Assembly: GCF_016722895.1 (NCBI RefSeq)
Contig: NZ_JAEQNA010000007.1
Coordinates: forward strand, 124,001-188,000
Origin: Ramlibacter aurantiacus
Lineage (GTDB): Bacteria > Pseudomonadota > Gammaproteobacteria > Burkholderiales > Burkholderiaceae_C
Direction of reading: 5' to 3'
Length of the DNA: 64,000 bases
Under the pieces are notes generated by a model. That model did not search any database, was not told the origin of the DNA, and saw nothing but the letters and a program-made list of their open reading frames with translations. A program made the translations under genes and the position numbers. Of the stretch, positions 19,817 through 28,718 are shown piece after piece (position 1 is the stretch's first letter; every line of letters begins with the position of its first letter).

Positions 19817-21546
19817 CAGAACGACTCCTCCACCGCCACCACCACCTGGGGCTTGACGCTCATGTCGGGCTGCACGCCCATCATGCGCAGCGTCTGCTGC
19901 ACCGTGGTGCTGAAGACCGGCGCCGCGACGGTGCCGCCGAAATAGCTGCCGGCGCTGGGCTCGTCGATCATCACGGCGACCACGATGCGGGGCTTCTCGA
20001 CCGGGGCCAGGCCGACGAAGAAGCCGCGGTACTTGCCGGCGGCGTAACCCTTGCCCTCCTGCTTGCGCGCGGTGCCGGTCTTGCCGCCCACGGAGTAGCC
20101 CATGGTCTGCGCCTGCGGCGCGGTGCCGCCAGGCCCCGCGGCCATGTGCAGCATCTGGCGCACCGCGCCGGCGTGCTGGGCATCGAAGACGCGCACGCCG
20201 GCGGTCGGCTGGTCGGTCTTGAGCAGCGTGACCGGGATCAGCTCACCGTCGCGGGCGAACACGCTGTAGGCGCGCGCCAGCTGGAACAGGCTCACCGACA
20301 GGCCGTAGCCGTAGCTCATGGTGGCCTGCTCGATCGGCCGCCAGGTCTTGTAGGCCCGGAGCCGGCCACTGACCGCCCCGGGGAAAGGCACCTGCGGGCG
20401 CTGGCCGAAGCCGACCTGGCTGTAGGTCTCCCACATGTCGCGCGGCTGCATCTGCATCGCGATCTTGACGGTGCCGACGTTGCTCGATTTCTGGATCACC
20501 TGGGCCACGGTGAGCAGGCCGTAGGGATGCGAATCGCTGATGGTGGCCCCGCCCATGGTGAGGCGGCCGGGCGCGGTCTGGATCAGCGTGTCGGGCCGCA
20601 CGATGCCGCGTTGCAGCGCCAGCGCCGCCATCAGCGGCTTCATGGTGGAGCCGGGCTCGAAGGTGTCGGTGAGGGCGCGGTTGCGCAACTGGGCGCCCGA
20701 GAGGTTGACCCGCTTGTCGGGTGAGTAGCTGGGGTAGTTGGCCAGGGCCAGCACCTCGCCGGTCTGTACGTCGAGCACCACCACGCTGCCCGCCTTGGCC
20801 TTGTGCTGCGCCACCGCGTCGCGCAGCTTCTGGTAGGCGAAGAACTGCACCTTGCTGTCGATGGACAGCTGCAGGTCGCGCCCGTCGACCGGTGGCACCT
20901 GCTCGCGCACGTCCTCGATGATGCGGCCGAGGCGGTCCTTGATGACGCGGCGCGAGCCGGGGCGGCCGGCCAGGTCCTTGTTGAAGGTCAGCTCCATGCC
21001 CTCCTGGCCCTGGTCCTCCACGTCGGTGAAGCCCACCACGTGCGCCGCCGCCTCGCCCTCCGGGTACTGGCGCTTGTATTCCTTGCGTTGGTAGATGCCC
21101 TTGATGCCCAGGGCCGCGATCTGCTGGCCGATCGGCTCGTCGAGCTGGCGCTTGATCCAGACGAAGGTCTTTTCCTCGTCGGCGAGCTTTTTCTCGAGCT
21201 CGGCCAGCGGCATCTGCAGCAGCTCGGCCAATTTGCCCAGCTGCGCGCGGTCGGCATCGACGTCTTCGGGGATGGCCCAGATGCTGGTGGCCGGCACGCT
21301 GGTGGCCAGCAGCAGCCCGTTGCGGTCGAGGATGCGGCCGCGGTTGGCCGGCAGCTCCAGGGTGCGGGCAAAGCGGACCTCGCCCTGGCGCTGGAAAAAC
21401 GCGTTGCCGAACACCTGCACCCAGGCCGCGCGGCCGGCCAGGACCACGAAGGCGACGGCGATGCCGGCGACGATGAACTTGCTGCGCCAGACCGGCGTCT
21501 TGCTCGCCAGCAAGGGGCTGGAGGTGTAGAGCACGCTTCGCGTCAT
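19816..21546 (-). CDS. ftsI: Septal transpeptidase FtsI (PBP3)
   Basis: This class B penicillin-binding protein cross-links septal peptidoglycan. It has 576 residues, with one membrane helix at about 23-42 and a pedestal domain at about 60-220. The transpeptidase motifs are Ser300-x-x-Lys (GSTMKPL), S354-S355-N356 and KTGT at 489-492. It overlaps ftsL upstream by ATGA and shares a base with murE downstream. Confidence 0.98.
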   Translation of the reverse strand: MTRSVLYTSSPLLASKTPVWRSKFIVAGIAVAFVVLAGRAAWVQVFGNAFFQRQGEVRFARTLELPANRGRILDRNGLLLATSVPATSIWAIPEDVDADRAQLGKLAELLQMPLAELEKKLADEEKTFVWIKRQLDEPIGQQIAALGIKGIYQRKEYKRQYPEGEAAAHVVGFTDVEDQGQEGMELTFNKDLAGRPGSRRVIKDRLGRIIEDVREQVPPVDGRDLQLSIDSKVQFFAYQKLRDAVAQHKAKAGSVVVLDVQTGEVLALANYPSYSPDKRVNLSGAQLRNRALTDTFEPGSTMKPLMAALALQRGIVRPDTLIQTAPGRLTMGGATISDSHPYGLLTVAQVIQKSSNVGTVKIAMQMQPRDMWETYSQVGFGQRPQVPFPGAVSGRLRAYKTWRPIEQATMSYGYGLSVSLFQLARAYSVFARDGELIPVTLLKTDQPTAGVRVFDAQHAGAVRQMLHMAAGPGGTAPQAQTMGYSVGGKTGTARKQEGKGYAAGKYRGFFVGLAPVEKPRIVVAVMIDEPSAGSYFGGTVAAPVFSTTVQQTLRMMGVQPDMSVKPQVVVAVEESF

Positions 21547-21839
21547 GGCCGCGCTCCTGCGTGGGCGACGTTGCCCGGGCCCCGGGACACGTACTGCGTG
21601 ATGCCCGGGCCGGACGGGCGCATCTGCAGTTGCTCCTTGGCCAGCCGCTCCACCCGCAGCGGCGTGGCCTGGCCACGCTTTTCCGCCACCAGCCGCTCAC
21701 GGTCGGTGTCGAGCTTGCGGGCCTCGTTGCGGGCGCGCTCGATCTCGGTGTAGAGGCGCCGCGAGTCGTACTGCACGCGCACGAGGTACAGGGCACTGAC
21801 CACCACGGCCAGCAGGAGGACCAGGTTCAGGCGCGTCAT
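21543..21839 (-). CDS. ftsL: Cell division protein FtsL
   Basis: This 98-residue bitopic protein bridges FtsQ/FtsB and activates FtsWI. It has one membrane helix at about 4-21 ([17 protein letters not shown]) and a following heptad-like coiled coil rich in Arg/Glu (about 25-65). The sequence is poorly conserved, but size, topology and position between rsmH and ftsI make the call firm. It has ATGA overlaps on both sides. Confidence 0.93.
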   Translation of the reverse strand: MTRLNLVLLLAVVVSALYLVRVQYDSRRLYTEIERARNEARKLDTDRERLVAEKRGQATPLRVERLAKEQLQMRPSGPGITQYVSRGPGNVAHAGARP

Positions 21840-22756
21840 GCGGCACCCGCTCCCGTGCGTTCGGCCACGCGCATGATGGCGCTGCGAGAGCGGGCGTTGG
21901 CCTGGATCTCCGCCGCCGAGGGTTTGACGCGGTCCAGCGCGCGCAGCTTCAGGACCTGCCCCGGCGCAAAGGGCACGCGTCGGTCCACCACCTCGCGCGA
22001 ATGGCGGGCGATGAACTGCTTGACGATGCGATCCTCCAGCGAGTGGAAGCTGATCACCACCAGGCGGCCTTGGGGCTCGAGCACGTCCAGACTCGCTGCT
22101 AGCGCCTGTTGGAGCTCTTCAAGCTCGGCGTTGACGAAAATCCGAAGAGCCTGAAATGTGCGCGTTGCAGGGTCCTGGCCCGGCTCGCGGGTTTTGACCG
22201 CGCCAGCCACGAGCTGGGCCAGCTCGGCGGTGGTTGCAAGAGGGCCCCGTTCCTGTCGGCGAGCCACAATCGCCTTTGCAATCGGTACAGCAAACCGTTC
22301 TTCGCCATAGTCACGAATCACCTGCGCAATCTGGCCGAGCTCGGCCTGAGCGAGCCACTCGCGGGCGCTCTGGCCACGCGTGGTGTCCATGCGCATGTCC
22401 AGGGGCCCGTCGTGGCGGAAGGAAAAACCCCGGCCGGGGTTGTCGATCTGCGGGGAGCTCACGCCCAGGTCCATCAGCACGCCGGCCGCAGAGCCCGGCG
22501 CCAGGTCGGCCAGGTGCGCGAAGCCCTGGTGCCGGATGGAAAAGCGGGGGTCGGCGATGGCCGCCGCGGCAGCGACCGCCTCGGGATCCTTGTCGAAGGC
22601 CAGCACGCGTCCCTGCGGCCCCAGCCGGGACAGCAGCAGGCGCGAATGCCCGCCGCGCCCGAAGGTCGCGTCCACGTAGAGTCCATCCGGCCTGGTCACG
22701 AGCGCTGAGATCGCTTCGTTCAACAGGACGGTGGTGTGATGCCATGAGGTGTCCAC
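21836..22756 (-). CDS. rsmH: 16S rRNA (cytosine1402-N4)-methyltransferase RsmH
   Basis: This enzyme methylates N4 of C1402 in 16S rRNA. It has 306 residues. The SAM site reads [16 protein letters not shown], and [15 protein letters not shown] is a family signature near the C-terminus. The start is GTG at 22756, 11 nt after the mraZ stop; it gives the conserved [11 protein letters not shown] beginning. The formerly used name is mraW. Confidence 0.97.
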   Translation of the reverse strand: MDTSWHHTTVLLNEAISALVTRPDGLYVDATFGRGGHSRLLLSRLGPQGRVLAFDKDPEAVAAAAAIADPRFSIRHQGFAHLADLAPGSAAGVLMDLGVSSPQIDNPGRGFSFRHDGPLDMRMDTTRGQSAREWLAQAELGQIAQVIRDYGEERFAVPIAKAIVARRQERGPLATTAELAQLVAGAVKTREPGQDPATRTFQALRIFVNAELEELQQALAASLDVLEPQGRLVVISFHSLEDRIVKQFIARHSREVVDRRVPFAPGQVLKLRALDRVKPSAAEIQANARSRSAIMRVAERTGAGAA

Positions 22757-22767
22757 CGCCTGCGCCG

Positions 22768-23196
22768 TCAGAAAGAGAAGTCCTTGAACACGTCGGGCAT
22801 CTCACCGGCCATCGCCTCCGCCTCCTTGGCGTCGTACGTCGCCTTGTCCCAGAGCTCGAAGTGGTTGCCCATGCCCAGGAGCATGGTCTCGCGCTCGATG
22901 CCGGCTGCCGCACGCAGCTCCGGCGAGATCAGCACGCGCCCGGCACCGTCGACCTCGACGTCCATGGCGTTGCCCAGAAAGATTCTCTTCCACCACTGGG
23001 CGGACATCGGCAAGGCCGCGAGACGCTCGCGGAATTTTTCCCATTCGGGTCGTGGAAAGACCATCAGGCAGCCATGCGGGTGCTTGGTGATGGTGAGCTG
23101 GTTGGCGGCGGTGGCGCTCAGGACGTCGCGATGCCGGGTCGGCACGGAAAGCCGCCCCTTGGCATCGAGATTCAGAGACGAAGCGCCTTGGAACAC
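22768..23196 (-). CDS. mraZ: Transcriptional regulator MraZ
   Basis: This AbrB-fold DNA-binding repressor of the dcw operon forms rings with tandem SpoVT/AbrB domains. I start it at the GTG at 23196, which gives [21 protein letters not shown], the family N-terminus, 142 residues, and an AGGAA 8 nt upstream. The longer ATG frame to 23265 would read through the operator region. Domain 2 starts near [18 protein letters not shown]. It heads the cluster and probably represses itself through the boxes at 23240-23274. Confidence 0.95.
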   Translation of the reverse strand: MFQGASSLNLDAKGRLSVPTRHRDVLSATAANQLTITKHPHGCLMVFPRPEWEKFRERLAALPMSAQWWKRIFLGNAMDVEVDGAGRVLISPELRAAAGIERETMLLGMGNHFELWDKATYDAKEAEAMAGEMPDVFKDFSF

Positions 23197-23239
23197 CGCC
23201 GAAATTCCTGTGTTGCAGAGGGCGCAGGCAGCAGGAAAA

Positions 23240-23274
23240 GGACACTTTTTCCCACCAAACTGCACTTACTCCCA
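23240..23274 (-). promoter_or_regulatory. MraZ operator: TGGGA-type boxes every 10 bp
   Basis: Read on the minus strand, TGGGA occurs at 23274-23270 and 23254-23250, exactly 20 bp apart. Degenerate boxes TGCAG (23264-23260) and TGTCC (23244-23240) keep the 10-bp register. MraZ proteins are known to bind TGGGN repeats spaced by 5 bp upstream of their own gene. A GATAAA at 23281-23276 just upstream could be the -10 box, which would place the operator over the transcription start. Confidence 0.75.
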
Positions 23275-23389
23275 CTTTATCAGGAAAACTCTGCGGCGCC
23301 TATCGTCGAGTCACCAAAAAAACCAATGGAATCAATGACTTAGGACGAGTTTTTCCAGTTCCCGGACGCAAAATAGCGTTCAGGATGAA

Positions 23390-23403
23390 CCACTTAGAAG
23401 TGG
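23390..23403. promoter_or_regulatory. 14-bp palindrome upstream of mraZ
   Basis: CCACTTAGAAGTGG has perfect 6-bp arms and a 2-bp centre, in the AT-richer part of the 304-bp hslU-mraZ gap, about 190 bp before mraZ. It could be an operator for an unknown factor. It has no T-run and is too short to be a good terminator. Confidence 0.35.
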
Positions 23404-23470
23404 CACTGAAAGTAGTGCGTGAGGAGAGGTAACAGCGGCCGCTGGAGATGCGGCCGTGGCGGCGGCGAAG

Positions 23471-23487
23471 CCGGCGGGGTCCGCCGG
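23471..23487 (-). terminator. Hairpin downstream of hslU
   Basis: CCGGCGG-GGT-CCGCCGG is a perfect 7-bp stem just after the hslU stop, reading toward mraZ. No T-run follows, so intrinsic termination is uncertain. Confidence 0.4.
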
Positions 23488-23500
23488 TCGCCCAACCGCT

Positions 23501-24811
23501 TCAAAGAATGTAGCGGGAGAGGTCTTCGTCGCGGCTGAGTTCAGCCAGGCGGGCGTCCACGTAGGCCGCATCGATGGTGATGCTCTGGCCGCTCAGGTGA
23601 GCGGCGTCGAAGCTGATCTCGTCGAGCAGGCGCTCCATCACCGTGGACAGGCGCCGCGCGCCGATGTTCTCGGTGCGTTCGTTGACCTCGTAGGCGATGC
23701 TGGCCAGGCGGGTGATCCCATCCGGCGCGAACTCCAGTGTCACGCCTTCGGTGGCCAGCAAGGCCTGGTACTGCTTGACCAGCGACGCATGGGTCTGGGT
23801 GAGGATGGCCTCGAAGTCCTGCACCGAGAGCGAGGTGAGCTCCACGCGGATCGGCAGGCGACCCTGCAGTTCGGGGATCAGGTCGCTGGGCTTGGACAGG
23901 TGGAACGCCCCGCTCGCGATGAACAGGATGTGGTCGGTCTTGATGGGCCCGTACTTGGTGGACACGGTCGTCCCCTCCACCAGGGGCAGCAGGTCGCGCT
24001 GCACGCCCTGGCGCGAGACATCGGCGGTGCTGCCGCCGTCACTGCGCGAAGTGACCTTGTCGATCTCGTCGATGAAGACGATGCCGTTCTGTTCGGCGTT
24101 GTGCACCGCCTGGGCGCGGATCTCGTCCTCGTTCACCAGCCGGGCGGCTTCCTCGTCGATGAGCTGGCGCAGGGCCTCATGGATCTTCAACTTGCGAGAC
24201 TTGCGGCGGGTGCCGCCGAGCTGGCTGAACACCCCGCGCAGTTGCTCGGCCATTTCCTCCATGCCTGCCGGCCCCATGATCTCCAGCTGCGGCTTGGACT
24301 CGGCGAGCTCGATCTCGATCTCCTTGTCATTGAGCTGGCCCTCGCGCAGCTTCTTGCGAAACGCCTGCCGGGTGGGGTTGTCCGCCGCGCCGCCGGAGCC
24401 CGGCAGCAAGGCGTCGAGCACCCGCTCCTCGGCCGCGTCTTCGGCCCGGGTGCGCACCTTGCGCATTTCGGCCACGCGGGTTTCCTTGACGGCCATCTCG
24501 GCGAGGTCGCGAATGATGGAATCGACATCCTTGCCGACGTAGCCGACTTCGGTGAACTTGGTCGCCTCGACCTTGATGAACGGCGCATCGGCCAGCCGGG
24601 CCAGCCGCCGTGCGATCTCGGTCTTGCCGACGCCGGTCGGCCCGATCATCAGAATGTTCTTGGGCGTGATTTCAGGCCGCAGCTTCTCGTCCACCTGCTG
24701 GCGCCGCCAGCGGTTGCGCAAGGCGATGGCCACGGCCCGCTTGGCCTGCTGCTGGCCCACGATGTGCCGGTCGAGTTCGGAAACGATTTCCTGGGGGGTC
24801 ATGGAGGACAT
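23501..24811 (-). CDS. hslU: ATP-dependent protease ATPase subunit HslU
   Basis: This AAA+ unfoldase feeds substrates to the HslV peptidase. It has 436 residues. The Walker A is [15 protein letters not shown], the pore-loop motif is GYVGKD, and the Walker B is [11 protein letters not shown] central I-domain covers roughly 110-215. The C-terminal DEDLSRYIL is the tail that activates HslV. The start [17 protein letters not shown] matches the E. coli protein in length; an internal ATG three codons later is possible. It lies 125 bp after hslV, so the two are probably cotranscribed. Confidence 0.98.
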   Translation of the reverse strand: MSSMTPQEIVSELDRHIVGQQQAKRAVAIALRNRWRRQQVDEKLRPEITPKNILMIGPTGVGKTEIARRLARLADAPFIKVEATKFTEVGYVGKDVDSIIRDLAEMAVKETRVAEMRKVRTRAEDAAEERVLDALLPGSGGAADNPTRQAFRKKLREGQLNDKEIEIELAESKPQLEIMGPAGMEEMAEQLRGVFSQLGGTRRKSRKLKIHEALRQLIDEEAARLVNEDEIRAQAVHNAEQNGIVFIDEIDKVTSRSDGGSTADVSRQGVQRDLLPLVEGTTVSTKYGPIKTDHILFIASGAFHLSKPSDLIPELQGRLPIRVELTSLSVQDFEAILTQTHASLVKQYQALLATEGVTLEFAPDGITRLASIAYEVNERTENIGARRLSTVMERLLDEISFDAAHLSGQSITIDAAYVDARLAELSRDEDLSRYIL

Positions 24812-24936
24812 GGGGCGGAGAGAAGGGAATAGGGTTGGAGGCTGGGCGCCAGCGGAGGAGAGAAGACCGACGGAGCGGGGCCGGAGTCGAGGGGTTGATG
24901 TACACCCACCCGGTGCCTACCCTAGCCCCCAGACCC

Positions 24937-25494
24937 TCACCCCTGACTCAGTTCCTCCACCGTGTGATGCATGTTCGTATAGATGCACAACTCGCCGGCG
25001 ATCTCTAGAGATTTCTTCACGATGTCGCGCGCCGGCAGTTCGGTGTGCTCGAGCAGGGCCCGGGCCGCGGCTTGGGCGTATGCCCCGCCGGAGCCGATCG
25101 CGACGATGCCGTGCTCGGGCTCGAGCACGTCACCGTTGCCGGTGATGATGAGCGAGGCCTCCTTGTCGGCGACCGCCAGCATGGCTTCGAGGCGGCGCAG
25201 CACGCGATCGGTACGCCAATCCTTGGTCAGCTCGATGGCGGCGCGTACCAGGTGGCCCTGGTGCTTTTCCAGCTTGCCCTCGAAGCGTTCGAACAACGTG
25301 AACGCATCCGCGGTGGCACCGGCGAAGCCCGCCAGCACCTTGTCGTGGTAGAGCCGGCGCACCTTGCGCGCGGAGCCCTTGACCACCACGTTGCCCAAGG
25401 TGACCTGGCCGTCACCGCCGATCGCCACCTGCCAGCTGCCATCCGCATTCCTGCGGCGCACGCTGACGATGGTCGTGCCATGAAACTGTTCCAT
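24937..25494 (-). CDS. hslV: ATP-dependent protease peptidase subunit HslV
   Basis: This proteasome-like threonine peptidase partners HslU. It has 185 residues. The sequence begins MEQFHG followed by TTIVSVRRR; the nucleophile is the first Thr of TTIVSVRR, so a six-residue propeptide must be removed, unlike E. coli HslV, which loses only Met. GDGQVTLGN and [14 protein letters not shown] are family motifs. A longer frame through 27018 is rejected because it overlaps the STAS gene. Confidence 0.97.
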   Translation of the reverse strand: MEQFHGTTIVSVRRRNADGSWQVAIGGDGQVTLGNVVVKGSARKVRRLYHDKVLAGFAGATADAFTLFERFEGKLEKHQGHLVRAAIELTKDWRTDRVLRRLEAMLAVADKEASLIITGNGDVLEPEHGIVAIGSGGAYAQAAARALLEHTELPARDIVKKSLEIAGELCIYTNMHHTVEELSQG

Positions 25495-25559
25495 CGGGGC
25501 GATGTGGGGATGGGATCGATGAATGCAAGCACCGCGGCGATTCAACGCCGCGGTGCAGC

Positions 25560-27362
25560 CTAGTCGCGCCGGACGGCGATACGTGCCGCCGCGGGGATGC
25601 CCACCACGCCGAAGAAAGGCGCCAGCAGGCGGTGGACGTCGGTGAACTGAAGCGAACAACCCTCCGAATGCCGGGCCGTGGCCCAGTTCAAGAGGCTGCC
25701 GGCGGCCGCGAAATCGACACGCAACAGCCGTGCGCAGGAGATCACCAGGAGTTCGCCCGGTAACACCTGGCTCAGCCGATCGAGCGCGATCGCGGCGTCG
25801 CCATGAAGGATGCCGGTGAGCTCGGCGCGCACGGGCCGGTGCATGCGCGAGGACACGGCGGTATCGCCGAAGCCGAGCGAAGCCGAGACGGACGAGTCGC
25901 CGAAGGCTTCGATGAAGCTGCTGATCACGCCGGTTTCCGTGCCGTCGGCCGTGGAGCTTCGGCAGTGACAGCGCGGCGATTCCCACGACGGCGGCGACAC
26001 CTCGAAGGTGACGCAGTAGTCCAGCGCAACCAGCTCGAACTCGTCGGGTCGGTGCATGACCCGCAGCACCTCCATGCGCAGCTTCCACCAGCCGGCGCCG
26101 GCGTTGCGGTCGCCGGACACCGTGTGCTGGCGCAGCAGGGCATCGAGCTTCTCGGCATCGACGAAGTGCAGCCGCACCGCCTGGGAGGCCCATTGGGTGA
26201 ACAGCCGGGTCAGGGCTTCCAGCGCCTGGGGCTCGATCCGGTTCAACCGGCTCCAGGACAAGCGCCAGGGCTGCGTCGCGCGAGCCAGGTGGTTCTGCAG
26301 CGCCACCAGCGTCTGCGGCGCCAGCACGGGCGGGCAGGCCCATTCGGGCGGGCGGGCGGCTGCCGGCGCGGCCGCGCCGGCAGGCGGTGGCGGCCGACTG
26401 GCCAGCTGGGGCAAGGACAGCCACTGCGGCGCCGAGCGGCCGAACCGATTGACGAATTCGAGCGCTGCCTCGTCGAAACGCCCTTGCTGGCCTGTGGCGC
26501 GGTACAGGTCGAACAAGGCCAGCCAGGTGTCTTCGTGCTGCTCGCGGGATCCGCCGGACTGCAGCAGCTCGCGCAGGGCCGCTTCGGCACCGGCATCGTC
26601 GCCATGGGCGAAGCGGATGGCCGCGTCCTCCAACTGCGCGTCGTGGACGAATTCGTCGACCTCGATAGCGGCCACGGCCGAGCCCATCGACATCACGCTG
26701 AAGGAAGGAAAGGATTCGGTTGCCGAAGGGACGGCGGGTGCGGCGGGATCCTCGTCGCCGCCGGAAGGCAGCGTGTCGAAGTTCCAGTCGGTCGATGTCT
26801 GCTTGGTGGTCGACAGCGGCGGGCGCAGGTCTTGCGATGCCAGCGGCAGGGCGGCCGTGAAGCCGTTGGGCGGCCGGTGCGCAGTGGCCAGGGCCTCGCG
26901 GTCCGAGGGGGTGAAGGCAGCGCGCGCAGCCGCGGCGGGAGACGGCGACACCAGCGTGGCGGAGCCGGTATTGAGGCCGTCCGTCACGGTGGGGTCGACG
27001 CTCTTGGTCTTCCACCACTGCTGAGACATCTGCGCCTCGATCTCGTCGATCTTCTTGAGCGTGCTGGCACGATCGTCCGGCCGCGAGGGCATCGAGCTGT
27101 GGAAGAACGACGGCCGAGCCGCCGCGTCGTGCCCGACCACCGCCTCGTTGCGGCGGAGCTTGCGCAGGACGTCGAACTCACGGCGGCGCACGAAGTCGTT
27201 GCGCCGCTTGCGCTCGATCATCTCCTTGAGCAACTGCTTGTTGTAGCCGCTGTCCTGCGATTCCTCGGGGAGGTCGAGCCCGCCCCAGCTCGTCGCGGGG
27301 CTGCGGACGAACTTGATGACCTTGGCGAAGAGGCTGGGGTTGTCGCCCTTGGGATCAGCCAT
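25560..27362 (-). CDS. Large STAS-domain-like protein
   Basis: The 600-residue cytoplasmic-looking protein has no signal peptide. Residues 1-115 are charged, with a basic coiled segment ([24 protein letters not shown] at about 48-71, given by position). A Pro/Ala/Ser linker follows. Residues 240-330 look like a TPR-type helical unit ([21 protein letters not shown]). The C-terminal 90 residues resemble a STAS/MlaB fold ([20 protein letters not shown]). The motif WKTKSVD at 117-123 is also in the neighbouring DksA, with identical DNA. The start ATG at 27362 is chosen because the upstream frame is arginine-rich shadow. Its role is unknown; STAS domains commonly act in partner switching. Confidence 0.85.
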   Translation of the reverse strand: MADPKGDNPSLFAKVIKFVRSPATSWGGLDLPEESQDSGYNKQLLKEMIERKRRNDFVRRREFDVLRKLRRNEAVVGHDAAARPSFFHSSMPSRPDDRASTLKKIDEIEAQMSQQWWKTKSVDPTVTDGLNTGSATLVSPSPAAAARAAFTPSDREALATAHRPPNGFTAALPLASQDLRPPLSTTKQTSTDWNFDTLPSGGDEDPAAPAVPSATESFPSFSVMSMGSAVAAIEVDEFVHDAQLEDAAIRFAHGDDAGAEAALRELLQSGGSREQHEDTWLALFDLYRATGQQGRFDEAALEFVNRFGRSAPQWLSLPQLASRPPPPAGAAAPAAARPPEWACPPVLAPQTLVALQNHLARATQPWRLSWSRLNRIEPQALEALTRLFTQWASQAVRLHFVDAEKLDALLRQHTVSGDRNAGAGWWKLRMEVLRVMHRPDEFELVALDYCVTFEVSPPSWESPRCHCRSSTADGTETGVISSFIEAFGDSSVSASLGFGDTAVSSRMHRPVRAELTGILHGDAAIALDRLSQVLPGELLVISCARLLRVDFAAAGSLLNWATARHSEGCSLQFTDVHRLLAPFFGVVGIPAAARIAVRRD

Positions 27363-27421
27363 GGAGCAGCGCCTGGTCTCAGCCCAGGTCGGCGAAGACA
27401 CTTCGGGGGTGGAGGACCATG

Positions 27422-28531
27422 TCAGTCCCCGAACATCTTCTGCTTGAGCTCGCGGCGCTGCTGGGCCTCGAGGGAAAGCGTGGCGGTGGGGCGTGCCAGC
27501 AGCCTGCCGACGCCGATCGGCTCGCCGGTCTCGTCGCAATAGCCGTAGTCGCCGCTGTCGATCCGGACGATGGACTGCTCGATCTTCTTGAGCAGCTTGC
27601 GCTCCCGGTCGCGGGTGCGCAGCTCGAGCGCATGCTCTTCCTCGATGGTGGCGCGATCGGCCGGATCAGGAACGATCACGGTGTCTTCGCGCAGGTGCTC
27701 GGTCGTCTCACCCGCGTTCGCCAGGATGTCGCGCTTGAGCACCTCCAGCTTGCGCCGGAAATACGCCATCTGTTTCTCGTTCATGTACTCCGAGTCGGGC
27801 ATGGCCAGAACTTCGGCATCGGTCAGCTCGTCGACGCTCTTGGTCTTCCAGTTGTTGGCGAGCTTGGGGTCTTTCTTGACCTGGGCGGGGGGAGGCGTTT
27901 TAAGCACGGGGGAACTCGGGGTCTGGATATAGCTGGCCTTGGGCGCCGTGGAGGCGACCGATTGCGCCATCGAAGGCACGGTGATCTGCGCCAGCCGCGC
28001 CGACGGCCGGGTGGACCGAGGCGGGATGGAGGGATTCGCCGGCCGAGCCGGCATGGCGGCAGCTGCGGGGGTGGATGGAACACGGGCCTGCGGCACCGCG
28101 GCGACGGCCGGCGCGGCGGATACCGGGCTGGCGACGGAGGGCACCCGCTGGGGTGCCGCTGTTTTTTTCTTGGTGGGAATGGAGGCGGCTTTCGCAGTGA
28201 TCTTCTGCTGAGGGGACTTCTTGGCGGACTGGGGCGGTGTGGACTTGGCGGGCGCAGCGGTCTTCCTGGCCGGCGACTTGGCCGTCGAAGGTGGGGCCGC
28301 CTTGACGGTGCGGGTCGAGAGCGCTTTGGCAGCGATCTTGCCCGTCGATCTGGCCGTCGATTTGGCCGTCGTGGGCTTGGCGGGCGTGCGGGCGGTGGCT
28401 GACCCCTTGGTCACGGCAGACCTGGCGGCGACTTTCCCGGCCGCCGCGCCGGCCCGCGCAGCGGTCTTGACGGGCTTGGCCTTGAGGGCCGGTTTCTGCG
28501 CCTTTGCGGCGGCCTTGGGTTGCGGCTTCAC
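27422..28531 (-). CDS. dksA: RNA polymerase-binding DksA with histone-like N-terminal tail
   Basis: DksA binds the RNA polymerase secondary channel and mediates the ppGpp response. The DksA core is residues 222-369, with the coiled-coil tip D289-P-A-D-R-A294 (DxxDxA). The zinc finger is degenerate: only Cys332 remains (GYCDETGEPIGVGRLLARP), as I recall for other alpha- and betaproteobacterial DksA proteins. Ahead of it lie about 220 extra residues: 2-125 are Lys/Ala/Thr/Pro-rich like histone H1 tails, and 126-220 are a Pro/Ala/Ser linker. The start is GTG at 28531 with GAGGAGG 6 nt upstream. The ATG at 28615 gives an unconvincing leader. Confidence 0.93.
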   Translation of the reverse strand: MKPQPKAAAKAQKPALKAKPVKTAARAGAAAGKVAARSAVTKGSATARTPAKPTTAKSTARSTGKIAAKALSTRTVKAAPPSTAKSPARKTAAPAKSTPPQSAKKSPQQKITAKAASIPTKKKTAAPQRVPSVASPVSAAPAVAAVPQARVPSTPAAAAMPARPANPSIPPRSTRPSARLAQITVPSMAQSVASTAPKASYIQTPSSPVLKTPPPAQVKKDPKLANNWKTKSVDELTDAEVLAMPDSEYMNEKQMAYFRRKLEVLKRDILANAGETTEHLREDTVIVPDPADRATIEEEHALELRTRDRERKLLKKIEQSIVRIDSGDYGYCDETGEPIGVGRLLARPTATLSLEAQQRRELKQKMFGD

Positions 28532-28718
28532 TTCCTGCCTCCTCGGGGCTGCGGCCCCCCGTGGGCCGCCGGAGACTGCCCGCCGACCTAGTGGTCGGGG
28601 TGGGGCAGCCAGCATCGGGCCGAGTTATACCCGCTTTGCTGTCTAGCTCGGCCTTTCCTGCAGGCTGCGGCGACGGAATTCCCATCAGTTGCGCAAGCGA
28701 GACAAGCATGGCGCCTCA

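Noticed and set aside
28200..28520. Repetitive DNA that might be a separate histone-like gene
   Set aside because: It is continuous and in frame with the DksA core, and no stop or new start separates them.
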